Shown: one piece after another, positions 1 through 8,619 of the stretch
How the letters are laid out: each line of letters begins with the position of its first letter
Position numbering within the stretch: position 1 is the first letter of the stretch
Assembly (NCBI GenBank): GCA_964437365.1
Contig: CAYTGM010000004.1
Span: 124,001-188,000 of the forward strand
Source of the DNA: CAYTGM01 sp964437365
GTDB taxonomy: Bacteria > Sumerlaeota > Sumerlaeia > SLMS01
Direction: 5' to 3'
DNA length: 64,000 nucleotides
Notes under the pieces: model-generated
Seen by the model: only the letters and a program-made list of their open reading frames with translations
The model's database searches: none
What the model was told of the DNA's origin: nothing
Made by a program: the position numbers and the translations under genes

Positions 1-2746
1 TCGCCTGAATAACCGTCGTCTTACCAGTCTTAAGCAGGTAAGTGTAGACACAGGCACTGGCGATGAAAATCGAGCTGTAAGTTCCGAGCCCGACACCAAG
101 AAGAAGAATCAGTGCGAACTCGTTCAGACCGGCACCTCCGAAGAAATACATCACGGCAAGAACGGCCAGAGTCGTTCCAGAGGTGAGAATCGTACGACTC
201 AACGTTTCGTTGATACCCACGTTAATCACATCGGATAGCTTCGCCGTCATTCTGTCCTGCATTCGCTCACGAATACGGTCGAAAACAACGATCGTATCGT
301 TCACAGAATAGCCAAGAATAATTAGCAAGGCTGAGACGATATCCAACGTTAGTGTATGTCCCAGCATCTTGAAGATACCGAATGAGAGAAACACATCATG
401 GAAGAGCGCAAGCAGCGCACCGATACCGAAAATCCATTGGAAGCGGAACGCCAGATAAGAAAGAATCACTGCACAGGCGACCAGAATCGTCATAATCGCT
501 GTCCATTTAAACTCTCCACCCACGGCTGCTTCAATAGAAGTACTGCTGACGACAGTCGCCGCCCCACTGAACCCTTCGGCAAGGAGATTTTCAACTTCTG
601 CCTGCAACTGAGCAGGCGTTGGAATCTCTTCTCCCGCACCTTTCATAGGAACCTGAGGAACGGTGAGTTGCCACTGATTTGCACCAGGGTTAAAGATCTT
701 AATAACTTTTGTGTCCGAGAATGAACCTTCAAGTAACTCCGCAATCTCTAACTGATTCGGATCAGCGCCTTCACTGAACTCGATCACAGACTGAACGCCA
801 CCGGTGAAGTCAATCCCGTAGCTAGGGCCTTTGATAGCCAGATAGCCGATCGAAGCGGCAACAAGAGAGCCGGAGAACGCCAGACCAACAACACGATACT
901 TCATCCAATCCACGCTGGCGTTCTGCAAGAAGCGAATCTTGCCAACAGAGATCGTCTTGAACTTAGCGTAGTAGGCTTCCATCAGAGCTCGAGTAACGAC
1001 GATCGCTGTATAGAGGTTAGCGCCAAGGCCGATCGCGATCGCGGTCCAGAATCCTTTAACAGAACCACTGACCACTTCGAAAAGAACCAGCACAAGAGCC
1101 GGCAGCATCGTCGTGATGTTCGAGTCCATAATCACGCTAAAGGCCCGACCAAAAGCGGCGTTAATAGCAGCTCGAAGCGGCTTCCCTGAATCCAGCTCCT
1201 CGCGGAGTCGTTCGTAGATCAGAATGTTCGCGTCAACGGCCATACCCATGGTAAGCAGGATACCACCGATACCTGAGAGAGTCAGTGTAGCTCCCATGAG
1301 CGAGAAGACAGCCATGATCAAGAGCACGTTCAGGAGCATGGCCAATACAGCAACCACGCCTGAGGTCATATAGATCAGACCCATCATGATGATGATCAGA
1401 AGACCACCAATCGCGAGAGCTTTAACGGAGTCGCGTATAGACTCAGCTCCCAGTGAAGGACCGACGCTGTTTTGAGTAATCACATTAAGTTTTGCGGGAA
1501 GAGCACCAGCTCTAAGTGTCGTTGCAAGGTCAGTTGCCTCACCGCGGGAGAATCCGCCACTGATCTGAGCACGACCGCCGCAGATTGCATCCTGAATCGT
1601 TGGCGCCGAGAAAACCTGATCATCAAGGATAATGGCGAATCGCCTTCCAACGTTATCTTCCGTAATTCGGCAGAATGCGTCCGCTCCCTCACCGTCGAAT
1701 TCCAGAGAAACTTTGATGGGGTCTGTGATTTCCTGGAGGTCTGTATAGACAGTCGCCCTTCTCAGGTTATCCCCAGTGAGCGGGGTAAAGTTTCGTACAA
1801 GGTAAACGAGGTCATCGATGCGCCCCGCGTCGTTAACCATCCCCGTTGCTTCATCGATTTCTTTATGAACACCAAGACGGAGCGTGTAGCCTGCTGGCAC
1901 GCCTGCAATATTGCGCTTGAGCGTTTTCTTTTGTCTTCCGTCAGGAAGCTGCTCAATGGTTACAAACTCATCTTTAATACGACCGGTTCCAGCACCATCA
2001 ACGTAACCGCCTTTGATGAACTGCTGGATCTGTGAATCGTGCTCGGGATGAAGTAGACGGAATTCAAGAGATGCTGTACGCAGAAGAGTTTCCCGAACTT
2101 TGTCGGGATCATCTTCGCCGGGAACTTTGACACTGATCCGGTCAGCGCCGGCGCGTGCAACAATAGGCTGAGTCAGACCAAACTCATCGACCCTCTTCTT
2201 AACAACAGTGAAAGCGCCATCTGTTGCCTGACGAATACGCTGAAGCTGCTCACGCGCATCTGGTCGGAGAATCAACTGATTGTTCTGAAGCTGCTCACGG
2301 ATGTTCCCTTCTGGTCTGAGGGAGAACTCACCAGAAATGAGGTCCTGAATCTGCTCCAGTGCATAATCAAGATCCTCAGGTCGTTCGAGACCGACTTCGA
2401 CGTAAGGATCCTGAGCCTCATCGAGGTTAAGGCGAACCGACGCGGCAATGTCGTATTCTGCGAATGCATTACGCAGGCGCTGCTGTTCATTCTCAACGTT
2501 TCGTCGAATGAGAGCTGATGAATCAACTTCGAGGAGGAAGTCCACACCACCTTGAAGGTCGAGTCCGAGCCCAATCACGCGAGGGTGATTGAGAAGTTCT
2601 GCCCGCTGCGCTCGCTGTTCCTCCGTTGGAGGGTCATCCATACTTGAAACGAATGAGAAATATTGAACGGTGGGGTAAATCAGGTAGAGGCAAAGGATCG
2701 TTACCAGGATAACAACGACCATCTTTGTATTTAGAATCTTCTGCAT
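1..2746 (-). CDS. secDF: SecDF fused protein translocase subunit (C-terminus cut by window edge)
   Basis: Inner-membrane component of the Sec translocon that uses the proton gradient to help pull exported proteins across. The frame is open from an ATG at 2746 to the window edge, about 915 residues. A membrane segment lies at residues 9-27. The SecD hallmark GLDLQGG is at 61-67, and in the same frame the SecF hallmark GIDFTGG is at 644-650, so SecD and SecF are one polypeptide as in many Bacteroidetes, PVC and Gram-positive bacteria. I checked that 2746 and the internal Met codon at 982 share a frame. A purine-rich AAGAAGGG precedes the ATG. It is the last visible gene of a yajC-HD-secDF cluster. 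Only the end of SecF is missing. Confidence 0.95.
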   Translation of the reverse strand, partial: MQKILNTKMVVVILVTILCLYLIYPTVQYFSFVSSMDDPPTEEQRAQRAELLNHPRVIGLGLDLQGGVDFLLEVDSSALIRRNVENEQQRLRNAFAEYDIAASVRLNLDEAQDPYVEVGLERPEDLDYALEQIQDLISGEFSLRPEGNIREQLQNNQLILRPDAREQLQRIRQATDGAFTVVKKRVDEFGLTQPIVARAGADRISVKVPGEDDPDKVRETLLRTASLEFRLLHPEHDSQIQQFIKGGYVDGAGTGRIKDEFVTIEQLPDGRQKKTLKRNIAGVPAGYTLRLGVHKEIDEATGMVNDAGRIDDLVYLVRNFTPLTGDNLRRATVYTDLQEITDPIKVSLEFDGEGADAFCRITEDNVGRRFAIILDDQVFSAPTIQDAICGGRAQISGGFSRGEATDLATTLRAGALPAKLNVITQNSVGPSLGAESIRDSVKALAIGGLLIIIMMGLIYMTSGVVAVLAMLLNVLLIMAVFSLMGATLTLSGIGGILLTMGMAVDANILIYERLREELDSGKPLRAAINAAFGRAFSVIMDSNITTMLPALVLVLFEVVSGSVKGFWTAIAIGLGANLYTAIVVTRALMEAYYAKFKTISVGKIRFLQNASVDWMKYRVVGLAFSGSLVAASIGYLAIKGPSYGIDFTGGVQSVIEFSEGADPNQLEIAELLEGSFSDTKVIKIFNPGANQWQLTVPQVPMKGAGEEIPTPAQLQAEVENLLAEGFSGAATVVSSTSIEAAVGGEFKWTAIMTILVACAVILSYLAFRFQWIFGIGALLALFHDVFLSFGIFKMLGHTLTLDIVSALLIILGYSVNDTIVVFDRIRERMQDRMTAKLSDVINVGINETLSRTILTSGTTLAVLAVMYFFGGAGLNEFALILLLGVGLGTYSSIFIASACVYTYLLKTGKTTVIQA

Positions 2747-2788
2747 AGCCCTTCTTTGCGTTCCTTCCGCGTTAACAATCGTGTGAAA

Positions 2789-3553
2789 TTACAAAAGCCT
2801 CGTGCCATTAATCACGAGGGAGAAGTCACAGTTTAAAAAGTTCGCCGCGCGACGACACATCGCCATGCGACCGAGAAAAATCTCGAAGTAATCCATTACC
2901 GGTGACACTCCGGTATCGATCGTGAGCGTCAATGTGATTAATCGGCCCTCGCGGTCGACCTGAATCTGACTTTCTGTCGCAGCAAAATTCACACGGTCGT
3001 GAATGTCCCGTGTGAGCATGGGAGTCGAACTCCTCACGCGGCTGCGTAAAACGTCAGACTTATCAGCCAGAATCAAAGCGGCTCCCGGGTGGTTCACCGC
3101 CTCGCCATCGCCTTCGTCATGGTTGCCGATCGCAGCCATCACAACGGAGATCTCGAGCGGATCCATTCCCTTTCGAGTCAGAAAGTTGAAAGCCATCAGT
3201 GCACTTGACTGAGCATGCCTGTTTCGATGCACCGCATTTCCGATATCATGCAGATACGCGGCGATTCCTGTCAGCTCCCGGTCGCGATCCGAAACCTTGA
3301 GCTCACGACATATGTACATGGCCCGCGTTGCAACACGAGAAATGTGTCGGATCCCATGATCTGTAAAGCCAATCGAGGCAAGATGCCTGTCTGCCCCTTC
3401 GATCAGTGAAAGCACTTCCGGGTCTTTCCGGATTTGATCAAAGGTAATCTTCTTATATGTTGGCTTCTCGCTCTTAAAACGGCCTCGGAGTTTCTCCGCA
3501 TTAACGGGAGAACGGGAGGTCGTAGAACTCTTACCGCCGGAGCGAGCTGCCAT
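2789..3553 (-). CDS. HD-domain phosphohydrolase between yajC and secDF
   Basis: Predicted metal-dependent phosphohydrolase of the HD superfamily, about 254 residues; substrate unknown. On the numbering of the longest frame the metal-ligand pattern is His73 (IRHISRV), His105-Asp106 (YLHDIGN), His148 (GNHDE) and Asp170, so the active site looks intact. The first 40 residues are basic and low in complexity. An in-frame GTG at 3562 lies one base after the yajC stop and has a weak AAGAAG upstream; I prefer the ATG at 3553, but the two cannot be separated. Tight packing with yajC and secDF implies co-transcription with the export genes. A nucleotide-metabolising or nucleic-acid-related HD enzyme is possible; nothing points to a specific substrate. 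Confidence 0.85.
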   Translation of the reverse strand: MAARSGGKSSTTSRSPVNAEKLRGRFKSEKPTYKKITFDQIRKDPEVLSLIEGADRHLASIGFTDHGIRHISRVATRAMYICRELKVSDRDRELTGIAAYLHDIGNAVHRNRHAQSSALMAFNFLTRKGMDPLEISVVMAAIGNHDEGDGEAVNHPGAALILADKSDVLRSRVRSSTPMLTRDIHDRVNFAATESQIQVDREGRLITLTLTIDTGVSPVMDYFEIFLGRMAMCRRAANFLNCDFSLVINGTRLL

Positions 3554-3563
3554 AGTAATCACA

Positions 3564-3932
3564 TTACGACTTCTTGTCGGCTTCTTTCTCAGGTTCAGGC
3601 TCGTTCAATTGCAGTGCTGTGAGGCTGAATTCCATATCAACACCCTTCGCCACTGTCACAAAAACCGTATTCTTCTTCTTATCCACTTTCGCTACGCTGC
3701 CATGGATGCCACCGCTGGAGACGACCTGCTGGCCCTTCTTGAACCCTTCCTTCTTCTTTTCAGCCTCTTGCGCCATCTTCTTTTTCTGGGGTCGATCGAT
3801 GAGGAAGATAAATGCGAGGAAAATGATGATCATAAAGATGATCATCTCTGTCCCAAAGGCGCTGGGGGCTTCTGGCTCAACAGGCTTCTGGACTGCCAGA
3901 AATGTCAGGAAGTGGAATAGATTATCAGTCAC
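3564..3932 (-). CDS. yajC: Sec translocon accessory protein YajC
   Basis: Small single-pass inner-membrane partner of SecDF. 122 residues from a GTG start, with one transmembrane segment at about residues 29-46 followed by a basic stop-transfer stretch (RPQKKK) and a cytoplasmic domain with the family pattern KKGQQVVSSGGIHGSVAKVD. The C-terminal tail is charged and Glu/Lys-rich. It stands first in the yajC-HD-secDF cluster, the usual yajC-secD-secF order with one inserted gene. Confidence 0.93.
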   Translation of the reverse strand: MTDNLFHFLTFLAVQKPVEPEAPSAFGTEMIIFMIIIFLAFIFLIDRPQKKKMAQEAEKKKEGFKKGQQVVSSGGIHGSVAKVDKKKNTVFVTVAKGVDMEFSLTALQLNEPEPEKEADKKS

Positions 3933-3952
3933 GGATCACTCTTCATTCATCA

Positions 3953-3983
3953 AAACAGAAAAATACCCGCCGTCAGGGGCGGA
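3953..3983 (-). terminator. Intrinsic terminator after the SGNH hydrolase gene
   Basis: On the minus strand CCGCC and GGCGG (arms 3967-3971 and 3978-3982) form a short GC-rich hairpin followed by GTATTTTTCTG. It lies between the end of the SGNH gene and the start of yajC, so it would separate the two transcripts. The stem is only 5 bp. Confidence 0.5.
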
Positions 3984-4091
3984 GAAAAAGGGCAGGAAAG
4001 CTATGGACCCCTTCATTTGGCTGTCAAGCCAAAGGGACCAAATCCAGTTCTCTTACACAGTACTGGCCATGTTTTGGGACGGAATAAGCGA

Positions 4092-5381
4092 TCAGATGAT
4101 CTTCTCGTATTCAGCTCGAAGCTCTGCAAGCTTCTTGAGACCAATGGGCTTTTCTCCCTTACGGATCGTCACGATTTCACGAAGAAGCTTTTCTGCGCCT
4201 TCCGGATCAGTGGCCCTGCCTGAGAAAACATGGATCAGGAGAGACGTTCTCATCCTTTCGAGTTGTTCTTTCTCTGTGGAACTTGTCAGAGAAGGCTGAA
4301 CGACATGCACAACTCCACCCTCCAACGATACTTGGGCGCCGATGCTCAGATTTGCTGAGATCCAGGCCGCAGAGGACCCATGGCCGGAAATCACAAACCC
4401 ATTCTCCGGAATGGAGTGATTGTTTCCACCCAGTTCAGCAACCTCGCCATTTGAGATCACGGCCTCAATTCCCCAGGGGTTTGTCTTTGTGGTGTCGGAT
4501 CCGTAAGAAGGAGTATAAACAACAAGCTCATTGGGCCCCCGGTGTCCTCCATATTCGGGTCCCTCAGCGGGGTCCATGCGGTCCGCCTCTCGGTGAGGAG
4601 AGGCCAGCGATTCAACCCTTGGATAGAGATTCTCCACGGCATAAAGGAAATCCTCCAGGTCGAAAACCTGTTCCATCCAGGTTAAATACCCTTGAATTGT
4701 CAGATGAACCCCATCGGTGGTGTAATTGGGGTTCAGGAGACCATTTTCATTGATGAAGTGAGAGTGTAAATCCACCCATTCGAAGCCAAACTCCTCCGCA
4801 AGTGCCTTGAGGAAAGCATTCGCCTCGATAATGTAGGGATTCGCCACATCATACTGCTGACCAACGGGCAGAATCGATTGGATAAAGAATTCTGCATCCG
4901 GTGCGGCTTTCTTCATTTTCTCGAAGAGTTCACGATACTTGGGCTTTGTTTCCTCGAGATTGTTGGTTTCAAACCAGGCGAGATTGTTGGTCCCAATCAT
5001 CAGGTAGACTTTGGATGGTTCCAGATCGGTAATCGAGACATCCAGTCTGTCTACGACCCCCAGGACTTTGTCGCCTCCAATTCCCCGGTTAATGACAGCT
5101 CCGTTGGGGAATCCCTGCTCCAATGGAAAACCTTCTGTAATAGAATCACCCACGAAAACGATTTTACCTTTAGGTCTGTTTGGGCTATCTTCGATAAATT
5201 GGGCGAGGCGCCTGGCATAATGGGCTCCTCGCTTTTCTTCCATCTCAGCAATTCTATCTTTACCTGTCTCCTCAGGTTTTGCGTCTTCTTCAGCATGAAC
5301 CTGAGCTATGGAGAAAATGAGGATTGTTGCGATAAGCAGGAGAATGAGGCGAGTTTGATCGAAATTATTTTTCAAAAGCAT
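4092..5381 (-). CDS. Secreted SGNH/GDSL hydrolase with a C-terminal accessory domain
   Basis: Predicted exported esterase or acetylhydrolase of the SGNH superfamily, 429 residues. An N-terminal signal peptide (hydrophobic 11-25, cleavage likely after VHA at 30) is followed by the four catalytic blocks: GDSIT at 78-82 (nucleophile Ser80), NRGIGGD near 98-104, GTNN at 130-133, and DGVH at 223-226 (Asp223, His226). This core resembles the PAF-acetylhydrolase-like branch. From about 265 to 360 there is a second domain with the pattern TNPWGIEAVI, ending in FVISGHGSSAAW, which recalls the N-terminal domain of secreted family-10-like or phosphodiester-glycosidase proteins; that assignment is from memory. 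The ATG at 5381 has GAGG seven bases upstream. Carbohydrate deacetylation is plausible but not shown. Confidence 0.85.
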   Translation of the reverse strand: MLLKNNFDQTRLILLLIATILIFSIAQVHAEEDAKPEETGKDRIAEMEEKRGAHYARRLAQFIEDSPNRPKGKIVFVGDSITEGFPLEQGFPNGAVINRGIGGDKVLGVVDRLDVSITDLEPSKVYLMIGTNNLAWFETNNLEETKPKYRELFEKMKKAAPDAEFFIQSILPVGQQYDVANPYIIEANAFLKALAEEFGFEWVDLHSHFINENGLLNPNYTTDGVHLTIQGYLTWMEQVFDLEDFLYAVENLYPRVESLASPHREADRMDPAEGPEYGGHRGPNELVVYTPSYGSDTTKTNPWGIEAVISNGEVAELGGNNHSIPENGFVISGHGSSAAWISANLSIGAQVSLEGGVVHVVQPSLTSSTEKEQLERMRTSLLIHVFSGRATDPEGAEKLLREIVTIRKGEKPIGLKKLAELRAEYEKII

Positions 5382-5733
5382 GCGTTAGCCTCGCAGGAGT
5401 GATCATGGTCTGGAAAATCATCATGAAAGCTGAGGATGGCGAGAAAAATCTCGAGTCTTACAGGATTTATTGAGGAGGATTCCGGTACCTTGTCTACTCC
5501 CGGAACGATGCCGGAGCGATGGCGGAGCGATCCAGGTCCGATCGGCATCGGACCGAGATAGGCCCGGGATCGCCGAGGCATCGCCTTTATTCAAGTCAAG
5601 CTCACCGGCAGCAGCACCACTGTTCACGCAAAAAGATTAGTAGTGCCTGCTTCTTGCTCCTTCAAAGCTTTGACCACGCAGCAGCGATACTCCAGATTCT
5701 ACTCCTCAAATCTCAAAAAGGTCCAGTCCGTCT
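5382..5733. other. Intergenic region with 11-bp tandem repeats and an inverted repeat
   Basis: About 350 bases between the divergent SGNH hydrolase and uvrA genes. Three near-identical 11-bp units (consensus CGGAGCGATGC) run in tandem at 5501-5533. Immediately after them GGTCCGAT and ATCGGACC (5535-5542 and 5547-5554) form an inverted repeat around CGGC. The rest shows no convincing gene. Promoters for both flanking genes must lie here, but I cannot place them. Confidence 0.6.
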
Positions 5734-8619
5734 TTGCCAGCTACGAAGAAGTCCTCCAAAAGAAAAAAGAAGCAACAGCCAGCCGACCACCCGATACAGG
5801 TGATTGGAGCCCGTACACATAATCTGAAAAACATTTCCTGCGAGATCCCCTCAGGAACGCTCACCGCTATCACGGGCGTGAGCGGCTCGGGGAAATCATC
5901 GCTCGCCTTTGATACGTTGTTCGCCGAAGGCCAGAGACGCTATGTGGAATCTTTATCCACCTATGCCCGGCAATTTATCGCCCGCATGCCGCGACCTGAT
6001 GTTGATGAGATCGATAATATTCCTCCCGCGATTGCACTCGAGCAGAAGAATTCGGTAAAAAACGCCCGTTCCACAATCGGCACAGCCACAGAGATCAATG
6101 ATTTTCTCAGGCTGATCTTTGCCAAGATCGGTGAAACAATCTGCCCGGATACCGGTCTCGTGGTGAAGGAGGACTCCCCCGGTTCTGCCGCAACACTCCT
6201 TCTCCAGGAGTGGGAATCTGAAGCAGTCTATATCATCGCTCCGATAAAACTGCAAAACCAGAAGATGCTCGAAGGCACGGTCAAGGAACTCCAGCGCCAG
6301 GGGTTTACTCGACTATACACAGGCGATCAGATGGAAGAGCTCGACGACCCGGATTTTTCTCTCCCAAAAGATACGCGGGAACTGTCAATCGTTATAGATC
6401 GCTTAAAGATTGGCAGTAGAAATAAAAGTCGATTAACGGAGGCTATTGAGTCTGCGTACCGGGTTGGCCAGGGTCGATGCATTGTAAAAAGCCGCGAAGG
6501 AAACGAGCTGTTTTTCTCAGAAGAAAAACGCTGTGCCGGCTGTGATGGCAGTTGTAGCTATACGTTTCGAGAGCCCACGCCTCAGTTGCTGAACTTTTCA
6601 AGTCCCCTGGGCGCCTGCGACACGTGTCAGGGTTTCGGACGTGTGACAGGTCTAGATCCAGAACGAATTATCCCGAATGAAGATTTGTCACTGAATGACG
6701 GAGCCATCGCCTGCTTCAGTGGCGATGCTGGGAAAGAGTGTTTAGAAGACCTGCGGCGGGAAAGCCGTAAACTGAAAGTAAGGATGTCGGTCCCTTACAA
6801 TGAACTGGCCGAGAGAGAAAAGGAAATCATCTGGCATGGAGAAGGAAAGTGGTATGGTATAGATGGATTCTTTGAATGGCTGGAAGATCGTCGGTATAAG
6901 ATTCAGGCTCGCGTGATGCTTGCCCGGTATCGAGGATACGATGAATGCCCTGACTGTTTGGGGCAGCGATTGAAAAAGGAGGCGCTCGCCGTTAAGCTAG
7001 GGGGACATCACATTGGGGAGATCTGCGCGCTGTCAGTTGACCGGGCCTTCGACTGGTTGTCTTCACTGAAGTTGACTTCGACGCAGAAGAAGATCGTTGA
7101 GCGTCCTCTTGATGATGTCCTTGGACGATTAAGTTATTTAAAGGAAGTCGGCCTTGGTTATCTGACGCTCTCCCGCCAGACACGGACTCTATCCGGTGGA
7201 GAGAGCCAGAGAATTAATCTTGCAACTGCATTAGGGAGCGCTCTTACGGAAACATTGTATGTACTGGATGAGCCAACCGTTGGTCTTCATCCTCGTGATA
7301 CAGACAGACTTGTTGGAATCCTGAAGCAACTCACAGAGCTTGGGAACACTGTCATCGTGGTTGAGCATGACCCCGACGTGATTCAGGCTTCATCACACAT
7401 TATAGACATTGGACCCAAGGCGGGTGAACACGGCGGCGAGGTTCTCTTCGAAGGGAGCTTTGCTGATCTGGTCAAATCAGATATAGACTCGGTCACGGCA
7501 AAGAGCCTGAAAGAGAACGGAACTCTGGCAAGACGTTCTTCCCGAAAATCCAAGAGTCAGATTCTGCAGAAACATGGAAGGCGAAAGCCGAGTAGTTTTT
7601 TCAGAGTCGTAGGAGCCCGGGAGAACAACCTCAAGAATCTCACCATTGACTTACCCATGGGAGTGTTGTGCTCAGTAACAGGTGTGAGTGGTTCTGGTAA
7701 GTCATCTTTGATCCAAAAATGTCTCTATGCAAACTACCGTCGACTTTTTATTGGCGATCCCAAGGTAGAACCTGGGGAGATAGACGCTCTCGAGGAGTTC
7801 GGTGATGTCTTCGATATTGTAATGATCGACCAGTCTCCTATCGGGAGAAGCTCAAGAAGCAATGCCGCAACTTACCTGAAGGCCTATGATAAGATTCGAC
7901 AGTTGATGGCCTCTTCACCTTCTGCGAAAGCATTGGGTCTCACCGCTGGTGATTTTTCCTTCAATGTGGCAGGAGGACGTTGTGAAGCATGTGAAGGAAC
8001 GGGTATGCAAACGATAGATATGCATTTCCTTGCTGACGTGTCTGTCACCTGCGATGTCTGCGAAGGGAGGCGCTTTCAGGATCAGATTCTTCAGGTTGAA
8101 TACAATGAACGCACGATCAGCCAGATTCTTTCGATGACGGTGAATGAAGCCCTGAACTTCTTTAAAGCTCATGTACAGATCCGGCGTGGCCTGGAACCTC
8201 TTGCCGATGTTGGTTTGGGGTACCTCAGGCTTGGGCAGAGTACGGCAACCTTGTCTGGAGGAGAAGCTCAACGCCTGAAGCTTGCTTCTCACCTGGCAGA
8301 CCGAAGTGATGGCACCGGAACAATACTTCTCTTTGATGAACCAACGACAGGGCTCCATCCGTGGGATCTGGATATACTGCTGGATGTATTCGAACGCCTT
8401 GTTGAAGATGGTTACTCATTGATTATCATTGAGCATAACCTGCAGTTGATCTCCCGCAGCGATTATGTCATCGACCTTGGTCCCGAAGGGGGCGAGGAAG
8501 GTGGAAATCTGGTTTTCGAAGGAACTCCAGAAGAATTACTGGGATGTGAAAAAAGTATCACAGCCCAATATCTGAAGCAGTATATCAGTCGTTACCAGGG
8601 AGCTCGTAACAATGGATGA
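5734..8619 (+). CDS. uvrA: UvrA, excinuclease ABC subunit A (or a full-length paralogue)
   Basis: DNA-damage sensor ATPase of nucleotide excision repair, 961 residues, close to the usual 940. It has two ABC modules: Walker A GVSGSGKSS at 48-56 and again from 650, signature LSGGESQR near 486, and a second LSGGEAQR. Zinc modules are present: CxxC pairs at 267/270 and 295/298, and the classic C750-x2-C753-x19-C773-x2-C776 hairpin. The region between the first Walker A and signature is full length, so the UvrB-binding and insertion domains appear present, unlike class II UvrA. Against E. coli the first Walker B region reads LDEPTVGLHPRD rather than LDEPSIGLHQRD. No ATG opens the frame; a TTG at 5734 with AAAAAGG upstream is the best candidate. 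It overlaps polX by 8 bases. Confidence 0.93.
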   Translation: MPATKKSSKRKKKQQPADHPIQVIGARTHNLKNISCEIPSGTLTAITGVSGSGKSSLAFDTLFAEGQRRYVESLSTYARQFIARMPRPDVDEIDNIPPAIALEQKNSVKNARSTIGTATEINDFLRLIFAKIGETICPDTGLVVKEDSPGSAATLLLQEWESEAVYIIAPIKLQNQKMLEGTVKELQRQGFTRLYTGDQMEELDDPDFSLPKDTRELSIVIDRLKIGSRNKSRLTEAIESAYRVGQGRCIVKSREGNELFFSEEKRCAGCDGSCSYTFREPTPQLLNFSSPLGACDTCQGFGRVTGLDPERIIPNEDLSLNDGAIACFSGDAGKECLEDLRRESRKLKVRMSVPYNELAEREKEIIWHGEGKWYGIDGFFEWLEDRRYKIQARVMLARYRGYDECPDCLGQRLKKEALAVKLGGHHIGEICALSVDRAFDWLSSLKLTSTQKKIVERPLDDVLGRLSYLKEVGLGYLTLSRQTRTLSGGESQRINLATALGSALTETLYVLDEPTVGLHPRDTDRLVGILKQLTELGNTVIVVEHDPDVIQASSHIIDIGPKAGEHGGEVLFEGSFADLVKSDIDSVTAKSLKENGTLARRSSRKSKSQILQKHGRRKPSSFFRVVGARENNLKNLTIDLPMGVLCSVTGVSGSGKSSLIQKCLYANYRRLFIGDPKVEPGEIDALEEFGDVFDIVMIDQSPIGRSSRSNAATYLKAYDKIRQLMASSPSAKALGLTAGDFSFNVAGGRCEACEGTGMQTIDMHFLADVSVTCDVCEGRRFQDQILQVEYNERTISQILSMTVNEALNFFKAHVQIRRGLEPLADVGLGYLRLGQSTATLSGGEAQRLKLASHLADRSDGTGTILLFDEPTTGLHPWDLDILLDVFERLVEDGYSLIIIEHNLQLISRSDYVIDLGPEGGEEGGNLVFEGTPEELLGCEKSITAQYLKQYISRYQGARNNG

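Noticed and set aside
1472..2035. 187-codon plus-strand frame
   Set aside because: It lies entirely antisense to the SecD part of the fused secDF gene, whose motifs are clear.
3574..4299. 241-codon plus-strand frame
   Set aside because: Antisense to yajC and the end of the SGNH hydrolase; its low-complexity protein mirrors theirs.
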